This document shows positions 46,977 to 59,551 of a DNA stretch of 64,000 nt, in pieces (within the stretch, counting starts at the first letter, position 1; each line of letters opens with the position of its first letter). This DNA is from Brachycybe producta (Eukaryota > Arthropoda > Diplopoda > Playtdesmida > Andrognathidae), in the NCBI GenBank assembly GCA_036925085.1, contig JAUPFP010000037.1:1570001-1634000 (forward strand), given 5' to 3'. Under the pieces are notes generated by a model. It was not told where the DNA came from. It saw nothing but the letters and a program-made list of their open reading frames with translations, and searched no databases. The position numbers were made by a program, and so were the translations under genes.

Positions 46977-49900
46977 CTATACATCAAATACGAAGATTAA
47001 TACATTTGTCACATTTCGTTTTTATGTTGTGATTTTGATATGAATTACGGTGGAGGTGGAGGAAAGAACTGCGAATTCATTGGAGCCGATGGATCAGTGC
47101 GATATCCTTCCGCATTCGGAGGTGGAAGTGGAGGAGCTGCGTGATAAAGTGAGTTAAATATTATTTAATAATTATGTTTTTTTCAACATGTTCTGTTACG
47201 AATTCCTCCACGGTATCCAAAGCTTTCTGGTCTGCCTTTGTTAGCAAGTTGAAAGGTGGCATATGGTGCCGGGTCGTCATCTCCTAATTGTTTATTAAAG
47301 AATTGATTTTTTTAATTGTTAAGGTGGTTTTAAAGTGTAAACGCCTCTCAAATATTCAGGAGCAAAATTAATAGAAACTAGAAGGGTAGCTCAATTGCTT
47401 AAATGTATTTTCACTTTGATATTTTTTAAATAAGCTTTTTAGGTAGTTTGAAATGACCCAATTTTGAGCAGACAATATTTTTTTAATTTTTATCTATAAA
47501 AAGTTTTATTTTCAAATATTTTTTAGTGTTGCTCATGAAATGCTAAATAGCGTCAGGCTGGATTTAAATCAATAGCCTTTTTCATTAAAATTAACGGAAT
47601 TTATTGCATATATAAAAAATGTTAACACCGTAAATATCAATTTATTTAAATTACGTTTTGATAATTTTTTTCAAACTTTAAAAAAGTGAATGTTTTCTTT
47701 TTTATGAGATGAATTGTGCTTTACAGGTGAATAAACAGAGTGAACACCTTTTCATGCATGGAATTTCAGTTAATACAAAAGAAAATGTCATGAAATTTTA
47801 AATAAGTAAAAAAATATTTGATTTAAATAAAATCTTTTTGACGAATGTTCAGCCGAATTTTTGACGAATGTTCGCCAAATTTTTGGCGAATGTTTGCCGA
47901 ATTTTGTAGTATAAAATAAATACTTAAAAAAATATCTGATTTAAATAAAAAAAATCATGATTTTTATGCACTACATGTATAAATAGCATCAAGATAAATC
48001 ACCATGTTTTGAATGTGCTGCCATTCTATGGAGCATTCCTCGCTGCATGTAAGAGAAGCTCTCGGAACTATTACCACGCCTCAACTGCGTGCTCGTTGTT
48101 GATAGTCTGTTGTCTTTCATAAAATACATAATCACATTAATCAGCATAATAAGAGAAGATAAGATAATTAGCATTAATTTAATTAACAAAGTTACCTTGA
48201 ATTGGAACGCTGTCACTTCCACGATCTCTTGTTTTAACATAGAAACATGCAGCGGCAAGAATAATCAAGAGAATAATTATGGTGCATGTGATCGGCACGA
48301 TTACGTAAAAATTCAAGTACGAAATGAGGCTATCGACGGAATTTCCCGTTGCATCAGACAACAGATCTGGTGGAATGGTAGCTTGCAACATAAACAGATA
48401 TTCAATTAGCAACCGCTAGCATCCAACAACTTATACATACTTATTACAACCTCATACACAGAGGTTAAGTGGTTTCTAAAGAAAAAATAGACTAAAATTT
48501 TTTGTGCTTACCTCCATTAGCTCGAAGGGTTGCAAAACTGTATTCGGCCACCGATGATCCTGCACTGTTATGAGCAGTCATTCTTAATTCGTACCAAGTG
48601 CCGGTCTTGAGGTTCGGAATAACTAAGCGTCTTTGTTCGGGTTTAATGGAGTTTGACACAAATGTCCACTCATTTGTCGACTTCTGCGTATATTCCACAA
48701 CGTAATAAAGGATGGGGCATCCATTACTCTTCCACGTATTTAGATAGAGAGAGACAGAACTGGATGTTTCTTCGATGAGGTCGGTTTTACCAGGTGGAAC
48801 AGGAACTTTGGGGTGAAAAAATGTCAAGATTTCATTATACTTTACAATACAATATGTAATCGAGACAATATTTAATTTATGCATAAATACCTGAACCATT
48901 TGTAGACACAATGAGAATTTCTGAAGGAGCACCAATTCCAATCTTGTTGAACGCAGACATGTAAACCTCATATTTAGTGCCACATTCCAAACTGTTGATT
49001 CGGTAACTTCGTACGTCAGCTCCCAAAGTAATTTCATTCCATTCCCCAACGTCTTTTCGAGTTTGCAAAGTATACCCTTTAAAGAAAACAATTCCTTTTA
49101 TAGTTTTTATTTTTATCCTGATTCTCCGGTTCATCGTACCTTTTATTCTGGACATTTTACTTGCAGGTGTCTTCCATTGAACTTCAATTGCATTAGAAGA
49201 CAAAGACACAACTTCAAGAATGGGTGAAGCGGGTGGTGCTGAAGTACAAATTAAGCAAATTACTTCAATTAAAATTATTCCTTTATTTTTATGTTACGAT
49301 AAGGAACATACCTAGAACAATGATACTGTACGTAACTTTGTCCACACCAAAGTCGTTTTGTGCTTGGCACGTATAATCTCCTGCATCTTCCTCTTGGATG
49401 TCTTTGATGGACAGTGTTCCCTCTTCAGAAATAATCACTTTTCCCAGTCCCGAAATCATTTGCTCCCTGTGTGCAACGAGTGGCTATATTGTCATATTAA
49501 AACGCAAACTTTAATGATGTTGGTTCTTACTTCCAAGTCCACTTTTTTAGTGGTTCTGGAAGTCCAACTGCCTGACACAACAGGGAAATGTCCGATTTCC
49601 AAGGAGTTATGATCTTTTCGTCAAATGAAACCATTTTCGCTGGAACTAAAATGAATAATCGCATAATTTAGTTCATGGATTCACAAATTTAGTTATGTGT
49701 TAAACACCTGTTGGACCACTTGGACTTTGTGTCACAATTCGAGAAGTGGCTCCTTCGCCAGCTACCGTGACGGCCGTAATCCAGAAATCGTAGCGCCTTC
49801 CCTTTTTAAGCCCAGTCACTTCATAGTTGTGTTCGTGTGCTGGAACAGTGCGAACGACAGCATTCTGGAAGAATCTCAAAAAGGTGAAACAATTCACTAC

Positions 49901-52900
49901 TATAGGGATCAGTATCACTAAAGTGTAGCTGTAAGACCCCAAGAAATTATAAATATGCAATTGATATAGATGGGTTGCACTACCTTGCCCTCTCCAGAGC
50001 TCTTCCAATAAATGGAATATGAACGAATGACTCCATTTGGACTTTCTGGTGGTTTCCACGCAACAACTACAGAGTCATCCGAGGTTGCGATAGCCTTTAT
50101 GTCAACAGGTGGGCCGGGAACTTTCAATGAGAATAATAATGAAAAACTCCAGAGACCAATTCAGTTCTTTATGGATTACCATCATCGAGTGTCTTGCAGA
50201 AGATGATACTTGTTTTTGGTCCATCGCCTGCCTTTGTGGTCGCAAGCACTTGAATGCTGTAATTACTAAATCTATCCAAATTATTTAATGTTAGTGAATT
50301 GGATAAAGTAATGTTGTAATTTTCAGCCAGATCCTCTGAAACAAATTTTTTTAATTATATTTTCTGGCGCTTTTTAATGAAATTCATTCACGTAACTCAC
50401 CGAACCAGTCCGAGGCTGGTTTGTACAATACTTTATAACCCCTCAAGATTCCATTAATGGAGTCCGATGGAGGTGCCGTCCATGTCACATGGATACTCTG
50501 TGAGGTAAGGATGGTGCAGCGGACATCCGTAGGTGCCAAATTTGGAGCTATTTCATAAATGGGTGCCATGAATTAATTCTTGACAAAATACAAAAATTAA
50601 TTACAAGTCATTAGAACTTCGAACCTCCTTCCGACGTCATGACAACTACAGGTTCGGACTGTGGCCCTTTTCCTTGTCCGTTGTAAGCTCGAACAATTAC
50701 TGAGTATTTGGTAAACTGCTTCAAACCTCCGATTTTAATCGATGTGACTTCTGATCTGGGATCTGGTGTCATCAGTGTCTTGAATATGTAAGGATCTTCT
50801 GTGTCCACTTCCTTGTAACCAACATAGTATCCCAGGAGTTGACCATTCCAGTGTTTCTCTTCGGGAGCCTTAAAATACAGACTTCATGTGCTATTCTAAA
50901 TTTATGATAGGGAACTTTTTTACCTTCCACGACACTTTGAATGTTTCAGTGTTTATGGACTCCACTTGCACATCTGTTGGTGGGGCAGATGGCACTATGA
51001 AATTATATTATCTTTCATTAATTGTTTTAATATTTTACGATTGGTTATAAGAGGGTACCATCTCCATTTGTTGTTATCCGCAGGATTTCACTTGCAGGAC
51101 TTCGACCCTGAGTATTTTCGGCAAATATACGGAATAAGTAGCTGGTTGCCGGATTCAGATGCGACACAATGCTATTTGTTGGTTGTCCGTTGACAGTTTC
51201 CATAGAGACAGCTTTATCCCAGGAATCTGGAAAGGTAAATTGTGGCTTTAAGGTAAATTGTTTCTTCTAATTAACAATTCGTTATTCTGCTGTTATATAC
51301 CGTGTGACTCTTTATACTGAATGATGTACTTTTTGATGGGATCATTTCCATCATGTGCTGATTTCCAAATTAGTTCGACTGTTCTGCTGTTAAATGATGT
51401 CACCTTCACTTCTGTTGGAGCATCTGGGAATCCTGAAATAAAATTGAGTAAGTACTCAAGTCAGTTGAACCTTCTTTATTGCAATGATTACCTCTAACTA
51501 CAAGTTCCAACAGCGTGTTGTTTTTTCCGTGTTTGTTTTCGGCCAAACATGTGTACATTCCATTATCGTCTTTAGTTACTTTGTTAATAGTTAACAACGA
51601 AACTGCATCAGAGGCGGTGTTCGTTGTTTGGGTTTTATATCTGTTCAAATTATTGAAAGATATTTTTTATTTGATTATTAACAATATTTAATGTTAATTG
51701 ATGCTATTTTTACTTGGCTTGGTTTTCTTCAATCTTGTTCTCTGCTTTATACCACGCTATTGTCATTGGAACATCTCCTTGTACTAAACATTGCAGTTGT
51801 GCATCATCACCAATACCAACATTCCAAAGTTTGAGGCTTTGCTTGAAATGTGGTGGAGCTAAATTTTAAAGAAACACATTACGTGTACAAAATATATAAG
51901 ATTTTACAAGCTTGTACCATAATATAAATATATTTTTGTAATTACCGTTTATTTTCAACTCAACAACTGCGCTCAAACCTTTACCAATGCCATTGGTGAC
52001 TTTACAAAAGTAGTAACCCTCATTCATGGCTGCAATTGATTCAATTTTTAGCGAACCATTTGAGAATATGTGCAAATTTCTTTCGTTAACAATTTGCTTC
52101 CTCAAAGATGGATCAGAAACAACTGCGTAAAATAACCATTATAAGGTAAAAATGTGAAATAGGATTTTGTACATATATGGAAAAACCTTTTGATTGCATC
52201 CACATTACTTGAGGCTTTGGGAAACCATTTGCTTTGCAATGCAATAGTACTGTACTTCCTTTGACAACAGCCATATTAGATGGCTTGATAACCCAGTTAG
52301 GTGGTACTGTAAATTAAACCAAAATTAATGCACACATAAAAACTGGCAATGTAAGAAACGTTGTTATTCCCAAATTATAAATTATATTATAGGACTCAAT
52401 TACCCTGGACAACAAGCTGGGCTGAGTGTCTAGCGGATCCAGCTCCATTACTAGCAATGCATGTATATTGTCCATTGTGTTCAGGAGAGACGGATGTAAT
52501 GGATAGAATGCTGGAGTGTTCATCGAACGATCGAATTTGAATTCCCAGTTCCCCAGTCGAAATTCCCTTTCCATCTTTCTCCCATAGGAGTTTCAATGGT
52601 AGATCTCCACGACTGACAACGCAAGACACTCTGGCCAGCTGTCCCTCTACTAATTGATCGTCTTGAAAACTGAATGGCACGATCTTGGGAGGAACTGTAA
52701 CAAGAGGATGATATGGTACAAGAGGTTGGCCTACCATTCACTGAGAGCACTGCCGTGTGGCTTGCAGAAGATGCCTGGTTCTTCGCCAAACAACTGTAAT
52801 TTCCACTGTGTTTCGACTCCACGTGATCAATGGTCAGAATACTCGTGTATGTGTCCACGTTACGGACAACGATGCCCAGAGAAGAGAGGATGGGACTATC

Positions 52901-55900
52901 GTCTTTTAACCAGGTGATATTCAAAGGGAGATCTCCCTGATATACAACGCAGGTGAGGCGGGCCAACGCTCCTTCGAACACATGATCCCCTTGGAACGAG
53001 AATGGGACGATCTTCGGCGCTACTGGAGGAAAACACGGAAAAAGTGCCCTAAGAATTACCGTTCACTTTGAGCAGAACATCTTGATGGGCCACACCGGCC
53101 CCATTCTCGGCAATGCAAGTGTAGGTGCCCGCGTGATCAGCCAAGAGGCTCTCGAAAGAAAGAATACTGGAAAGGCCGTCCACGTTATGAACGTGGACCG
53201 AGTTTCCGGTCTGGACAGGAACACCGTCGTGCAGCCACGAGAATCGGATGGGTGTGTCCCCTTCCTGCAAGCCACACACAACACGGGCAGGGGAGCCTTC
53301 ATAGAGAAGGTCTCCAAAATGGAACGGCACAATCTTTGGCCTCACTGCAAATTAACAAAGACAACAACGCCCATAAGAGCTAGTGACCCCAGAAAGACAA
53401 TTACCGCGAACCGACAGTTGGGCAGTCCAAGTGGCCATCCCTGCCCTATTGCGAACAACGCAGCTGTAGTTGCCAGAATGGCCAGAGCTCACATTCTCGA
53501 TGCTAAGGGAATCTGTGTGATCATCGTACTTGCGGCTGACTACTCCTAACTCGGGAGGAATAGCTGCGCCGTCTTTCAACCAATGGAATGTTATCGGAAG
53601 GTCTCCTTGGCTAATAGCACAAGTGACATGAGCTCGCATTCCCTTGTAAAACTGGTCGTCGAGAAACCCAAATGGGATAACTTTGGGAGGAACTGAAAAG
53701 GAAAAAAAGGCAAACAAAAACACATTGTTTACCGTTAACGGACAATTCCGCAGTGTGAGTAACAGTGGAAGCCCTGTTGGAGGCCACACAGACGTATTTG
53801 CCATTGTGGCCAGGGGTGATGCTGCTAATGGTCAAAATGCTTGAAAACTCATCCAGTACTCGGACCATAATTCCTAACTTAGGAGAAAGTGGCATTCCAT
53901 CCTTGAGCCATGTTACATTTAAGGGTAAATCGCCTTCACTAACAACACACTGGAGTCTTGCTCGCATTCCTTCTCTTAGAAGTTCATCTTGGAACTCAAA
54001 AGGGACAATTTTGGGGGGAACTGAAAGGTATATTTAATGGAAAACATATTATTCATGCACACGTTATGGAATATTCTATGCTACAGTGTCCTTAATTTAT
54101 TGTATGAAAATTGAGTTTAGTGTAGAGTTTAGTGTATTAGACTGTTAATGAAAATCCCGTTAGTTACTTCAGTTGTAATTGTTTAAACTGGTAACAAATT
54201 TTGGTTCCTATTGCAGTTTATTAGGAATACAATTCACATTTTATATTTTCATAATAAATTATGGACACTCACTAACCCGCTGTATGTAGGTAGTTAATAT
54301 CACTATTTCCTGTCATATAAAAATGCCATTTTTTGGGTATATAAATTTCAAAATATGTTACCCATGACTTCTAGATTTATTTGACCCTCAGCATGTTGTC
54401 CTAACTCGTTGCTTGCAACACATTTGTAAATTCCTGAATCAGATGATTTATGTAAGGAGTCAATTTGCAATGTGCCATTATTGAAGGGGAGCTGGTTCAT
54501 ATTAAAAGGCAATGTTATTCCACCTGGAATTGTTGAATTTTATACATTGTAAAATGATGGAAGGAACAAGAAAAGAATAATATATTAACGTGAATGAATT
54601 ATGAATAACAAAATTACCCTTTTCCCAGATGACTTCTGAAATCGGATGACCATAAATGGGACAATTTAACATAATGGTACTTTCCGATATACCCAATTTA
54701 TTTTTATGCGTTTTCCTACTTCCTAAAGGACCTGCTCATTAAGGACAAATGTTGATATCAATTTGTGACAAATACTGTTTTCACAAATAAATGTGACTTA
54801 CCATTGATGTTTATCTTTTTGGAATGTTCAGTAGTTCCAGCAGTGTTTGAGGCTACACAAGTGTACAAGCCACCGTCCTCAACCATTGGATTTTTTAATC
54901 TTAAAACAGACATTGGTTGTCCCTGGTTATCCATCGCGGAATGTATGTCTGTTTTTGAATTTGTTTTCAATTCTTCCCCGTCGAGATTCCAGGAAATGGA
55001 TGGTGCTGGCATACCAGATGAAATACACTTGATTTCGACGTCGAGTCCAGGTTGACTGATGACCTCCTCAAATTGCTCCAGAAAAAACGGTGGGATCTCT
55101 GGGAAAATTTTTCAAAATGGCCCTTATCACTTACAATTTGGCATGTATTTTACCAAAAATCTATAACCTGACAGTCGAAGTTGCGAAGTGGCCTGAATCA
55201 TTATATTTTCACTCTTAACAACACACTGATACATTCCGTGATCTGACATTTGGATGTTATCGATCGTCAAGAGGTGTCCATTTCCTCTCGTGTCAGCAAC
55301 TCCATTGTGTAACCATTTGATAGCATTTTCTTGATTCCCACTTACTTGACATTCAAAAGAAACCATATCGTTGATTCGAGCTGCCTTAGTCATGGGTTGA
55401 ATGTGAACTGATAGTGGTTCTATCGAGGATAAATCAGATTTTACTCTCATTGACAGTGCACCAAATTAAGCCCACATATATATTAAGTTATAACCGATGA
55501 CGTTAAGAGTGATTGCCATCTGTTCTTTTCCCATGTCGTTCAAAGCCTCACAAATGTAAGTTCCCTTATCGGTTGAATTGGCTTCATGGATTAAGAGAGC
55601 GCTGTTCAACTGAGTGATCCGTGTGCCGATATCAATGGAAGTCAATTGGCCATTTGTGGACTTCTTGTACCATCTACATTATGTAATGATCAGTACGTAA
55701 ATACACAAAGTGACAATAAACAACAAGGTGCACCATAAGGTTGTTCACCCGAAGCCAGTTTATTTGTTTATTATATAAATTCAGTTGACAATTCGTAACA
55801 TTCGAGTTGCAAATATTATATTATAATACATATAATCTAGAAATTTTGAATATTTCGTGACTTATGGTGCACAATGTGAAACTAGTTCTCAACAAACCTA

Positions 55901-57267
55901 GTTGTAGGAACTGGATTACCCTGAGCCACACATGGCAAGACAGCCGTGTCCTTAATTTTGATGGTCATTGATTCAAAAGTATTGACTATCTGAGGAGAAG
56001 AAGCTCCATGGGCAGCTATGAAATAGTTAAATGTAACATTTCAAAGCAAGAATTTTTAAGACGGGCAGAAACACAACATGCTTTGATTAACCATAACATC
56101 ATTCCAAATAAAAATATTTATTAACAGAAGATTTACAAGTATGAGCGTATAACAGCAACATTCAGTTAAAGTAAATAATTTTCCTATAAATGCATGCATA
56201 AAACAGAATAAAAATTCAAATGCAATTCATATAAATTAAATGATTGAAAATAACAATGGATATGCAAATGCAAAATGATTCCATGCAATGTAGTCATACA
56301 AAATTCTAAAAAATTAAATTGCAAGACTAGATTTTTGATGAAAATTCATTCATCATAAATAAACCAACTTGCCAGTAACAAATAGTTGACCAGCATTAGT
56401 ACTCAATTTGGTGTCACCAGTTAGACTATGAATTGTTTTGCATTTGTATTTGGAACCGGAATCAGACATTTCTACATTACGTACAAGAAGTTCTCCAAAT
56501 GGCAACACGGTGTATTTTTCATTCGGTGCTATGATAGAACCAAACATACTGTAAGATTCAAATGACGGGACGCAAATACAAAATAAATGACACTTTTATT
56601 TATAATCAACCGTTTTCAATCGGTTTCTGTATCAGAAAATTATCATTCTTAATCCACGCAATCACTTTGACGTGTTCCTTGAGGACAGTCGGAAGGTGAC
56701 ATTTGAAAATTGCAGAGTTTCCTTCGGTGGAATAAGTGTCGTACACTTGAACATCGTAGTTTTGAAGAACAACTGCAATTAAAAGTACATTGAAACACTA
56801 TCAAGAAGCTGATTGATAAGACAGAATAAAATGTGACCTCCGTGCACGTTGACATCAACGCTACGAATAACTCCGGCCTCACTCGTAGCAACACATACGT
56901 AAACTCCAGAATGAACATCAGGACGATAACGCTCAGGTTTGAAAGAATGGAAAACCAAATCGCCATTGGATGAGACATCACGTAGTCCAGAGACAGGATT
57001 GACTTGAGTTCCATCAACGAAGGTCCAGTTAGTGGTCGGTTTCGAACTCGATCCTTCGGCGCCGCACGACACCGTGGCTCCTTTGGTGTTGACGAAGTTC
57101 ACACGGTTCGGTGGCGCCTTCGAGAAACTCAGTTCTGCTTGCTGATCCTGCAAGCACCCGACTATTTACTATTTAGCACAATGCAAAATAATATTAAAAT
57201 TCCATATACCTTTTCTGATAGTGGCCACTCCAAAGAGCACCATGATAATGATGTATTTAATCATCAT
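46775..57267 (-). CDS. Dscam: Dscam paralog C, complete, 38 coding exons, 14 Ig + 6 FNIII
   Basis: Third complete Dscam receptor, on the minus strand. The 38 exons sum to 6522 nt, an exact multiple of three, about 2173 residues. By residue: signal 1-19, Ig1 to 127, Ig2 to 233, Ig3 to 332, Ig4 to 416, Ig5 to 515, Ig6 to 607, five Ig7-type domains to 1087, Ig8 to 1186, Ig9 to 1284, FN1-4 to 1688, Ig10 to 1778, FN5-6 to 1971, TM exon to 2033, then tail. The start is the first of two ATGs (57267) before a hydrophobic leader whose 58-nt exon matches gene B. The Ig7 block is almost identical to gene A; from Ig7e to the stop the gene is almost identical to D. One GC-AG intron (56016-56372). Confidence 0.93.
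47049..48113 (-). CDS. Dscam: Gene C exons 34-36: first part of the cytoplasmic tail
   Basis: Exons 48113-48003, 47283-47200 and 47136-47049. Motifs: SSESFSYMQRG, PAPYATFQL, PPPLPPPN and, at the end of exon 36, FFPPPP continuing with P from exon 37. FPPPP is the ligand type of EVH1 domains (Ena/VASP). The 719-bp intron 47284-48002 holds an FB copy and cgaatgttcgcc repeats. Confidence 0.82.
47330..47560. repeat. FB fold-back repeat in gene C tail intron
   Basis: Left arm from gtaaacgcctctcaaatattcagg; the right arm is shorter and decayed (tttagtgttgctcatgaaatgc). Gene D carries the homologous insertion at 59115-59410. Confidence 0.65.
47838..47906. repeat. Short tandem gacgaatgttcgcc repeat
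   Basis: Several degenerate units of cgaatgttcgccgaattttt. Related units occur in gene B at about 45176-45210. Confidence 0.6.
48196..49645 (-). CDS. Dscam: Gene C exons 28-33: Ig10, FNIII 5-6 and transmembrane exon
   Basis: Exons: 49645-49531 and 49466-49312 (Ig10); 49238-49140 and 49076-48891 (FN5); 48805-48512 (FN6); 48381-48196 (TM). TM run: FYVIVPITCTIIILL and on to AAACFYVK. All exon sizes are identical to gene D. Confidence 0.92.
49708..52306 (-). CDS. Dscam: Gene C exons 16-27: Ig8, Ig9 and FNIII 1-4
   Basis: Exons: 52306-52187 and 52122-51946 (Ig8); 51858-51714 and 51640-51492 (Ig9); 51432-51301 and 51226-51059 (FN1); 50994-50924 and 50868-50625 (FN2); 50547-50401 and 50335-50180 (FN3); 50120-49984 and 49864-49708 (FN4). 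Introns are almost all 42-85 bp. Each exon has an equal-sized partner in gene D. Confidence 0.92.
52404..54020 (-). CDS. Dscam: Gene C exons 11-15: array of five Ig7-type domains
   Basis: Exons 54020-53733, 53692-53405, 53344-53060, 53022-52735 and 52694-52404 (288, 288, 285, 288, 291 nt). Introns are 40, 60, 37 and 40 bp, the same lengths as in gene A. By eye the four introns match gene A at about 173 of 177 positions (38/40, 60/60, 35/37, 40/40), and the third Ig7 exon differs from A at only about four residues. Flanking introns and Ig6/Ig8 do not show this identity. Confidence 0.93.
54362..57267 (-). CDS. Dscam: Gene C exons 1-10: signal peptide and Ig1-Ig6
   Basis: Exons in transcript order: 57267-57210 signal; 57161-56838 Ig1; 56772-56611 and 56528-56373 Ig2; 56015-55898 and 55673-55495 Ig3; 55419-55168 Ig4; 55098-54802 Ig5; 54731-54618 and 54523-54362 Ig6. 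The Ig1 acceptor is the tag at 57163, since later AGs break phase. The Ig2 exon ends at a GC donor with perfect gcaagt consensus; gene B has GT at the same place. These domains differ strongly from A and B. Confidence 0.88.
55722..55876. repeat. Possible small MITE in gene C Ig3 intron
   Basis: Ends aaggtgcaccataagg and cttatggtgcacaa are inverse repeats about 150 bp apart within intron 55674-55897. No clear target duplication. Confidence 0.4.
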
Positions 57268-58557
57268 TAAAGACTATTAATTAGCTTTAAATTTATATTA
57301 TTATATTCTGAAGATGACTAGAGCACGCAGTTTAAATATCCGGTACATACAACAATGAACGTGAATGAATGTAAGTTAGGTGCCCTTTTTGATAGGGCTC
57401 TTTAGACTCTTCCAATTTGATCCACTTTTGTATTGAGGTCACTGACATTAGAGGAGTCGATTTTCAGTGTGTTGTGCGTTTGCTTGACTACCCAAGGATT
57501 CAGGAACACACATTCGTTGAATGAATATTGAATTTTGGTTTTTCGTCTGAAATTCGTGTATCTATCTATTATAAAGGTAGACGTTTATTGTTAACCAACT
57601 AAATATTTATTTTTTATCTTCCTTTACGTTGGAATTTTTTTTAAAGTGTTGTCATTAAGATTGGTTGTCATAAATTCATAATACATCTATCTTATAATAA
57701 CTGAATTAACGTTTTCATATTTGGAAGATTATCTTTTCTTCCCAATATTCAATCACAATTCAATATTATTTTATTACTCGTTTGTTCAGCCTTTAATCAA
57801 CATTTTAAATTATTATTTATAGGCCTACTTTATTTTGCTCTCATCTTAGCTTATATACAATATATTTTATAATTGGATGTTTATGTTTTCTTTATTTTTG
57901 GGTGCATTTTAGAAAATTGTTTTTATTATATGACTTTTAATGTCATTTATGCCTTGTAATTTAATTTTTGTATTTAAGTTAATTTAGTGGCAATGGACAC
58001 TGGAGGACACGAGATCATGCTACCAAAACATCAACTGTAAGAATTTATGAATATCAATCCATTCAAAAAGCATGGGATTGTTATAGTATGGTGAGGACAT
58101 CTTTGGAAAATTAAAAATGTATTTTAAACCTAATCCTACACTTAAAAATAACATATAAGCAGAGACATTTTCATGTTGAATTTACGTTAATGTGGTGCTA
58201 CTTGGGTAATATCAGTATTACAATAATTTAGTTTCTGTGATGTTTCAGTTTTTGAAAGTTCATGTAATCAGTTGACATATACGGAACCAAATAACTCTGC
58301 AATGCGTTTATTTCTTAAATAGAAGACAGAAATTACAAATATTTATGAGCAAATCAAGTTTTCATAGCAACATTGGTACTCGGAAAAACAAAACAAATTT
58401 AAATGCGTACAATATTGAAATCTAGATTGGGAGTATTAGGTATATATACTAAAGCCACAAAGACATAAAGCTTGCAACAACCTGTTATAAGAATTCTAAA
58501 AGTAAAATAAGGATTAATTAAATATGAAATATTGAGAAGATTGTTGGTCATATCGAA
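57268..58557. other. Gap between gene C start and gene D stop
   Basis: This 1290-bp gap must contain the gene C promoter and the gene D 3'UTR. The minus strand has a tataaat at about 57292-57298 and ttaaat-type boxes near 57331, but none is convincing as a core promoter. From about 58208 on it resembles the region downstream of gene C. Confidence 0.5.
58307..58312 (-). terminator. Probable poly(A) signal of gene D
   Basis: AATAAA on the minus strand, about 246 nt past the gene D stop, in a context shared with gene C. Confidence 0.6.
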
Positions 58558-59551
58558 TCAGTTGAATCTCATTTTAAGAGCCTAGAAAATTTAAAAAATA
58601 TTTCATTTGGTAAGTGAAATCTAGAAGTTCTTTTTCAAAATAAACCTCGTGTGGATATCCAGCAGAGAAATTATTAGCATGAGGTCCATTTTCAGAAGAA
58701 AGATTTGGAAATATGAATGTAGTTTCAGCCATTGGAACTCCTTGTCCAGGTAATAAATTTCTATACATCAAATACGAAGATTAATACATTTGTCACATTT
58801 CGTTTTTATGTTGTGATTTTGATATGAATTACGGTGGAGGTGGAGGAAAGAACTGCGAATTCATTGGAGCCGATGGATCAGTGCGATATCCTTCCGCATT
58901 TGGAGGTGGAAGTGGAGGAGCTGCGGGATAAAGTGAGTTAAATCTTATTTAATAATTATGTTTTTTTGAAAATGTACTATTACGAATTCCTCCACGGTAT
59001 CCAAAGCTTTCTGGTCTGCCTTTGTTAGCAAGTTGAAAGGTGGCATATGGTGCCGGGTCGTCATCTCCTAATAGTTTATTAAAGTATTGCATTTTTTAAT
59101 TGTTAAGGTGGTTTTAAATTTGTAAATGCCTCTAGCTCAAACTCTGGTTATTCAATTTTCCAGCAGCATAAAAAACTAGAAGAATAGCTCAATCACTTAA
59201 AGATTTCATGTTGATATTTTTTAAAATAAACCATAAGGTGTTTTGAAGTGACACAACTTTAAGCAGACAATATTTTTAAATTTGTGTTCATTACATTTTA
59301 TATTGAAAGTTATTAACATGTAAATACTATGAAGTGATTCAGCTGACGTTCTAGTTACTAACACTCTTTCAGTTTCTTCTTAGTGTTGCTCTTGAAATGC
59401 TGATTAACATTTTAAATTTTACTATATTTTACTAAATCACCATGCTTAGAATGTGCAGCCATTCTGTTAAGCGTTCCTCGCTGCATGTAGGCGAAACTCT
59501 CGGAACTATTTCCACGCCTCAACTGTGTGCTCGTAGTTGATAGTCTGTTAT
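58558..59551 (-). CDS. Dscam: Gene D exons 34-38: cytoplasmic tail
   Basis: Exons (numbered as in C): 59551-59441, 59067-58984, 58920-58833, 58760-58646 and 58581-58558. Same motifs as C: YMQRG-type block, PYATFQL, PPPLPPPN and FFPPPP. Retaining the 64-bp last intron would again extend an open frame, here by 24 residues. Confidence 0.8.

Noticed and set aside
48089..48409. Plus-strand frame opposite the TM and first tail exons of gene C
   Set aside because: Antisense shadow; the minus-strand TM and tail exons match those of A, B and D.
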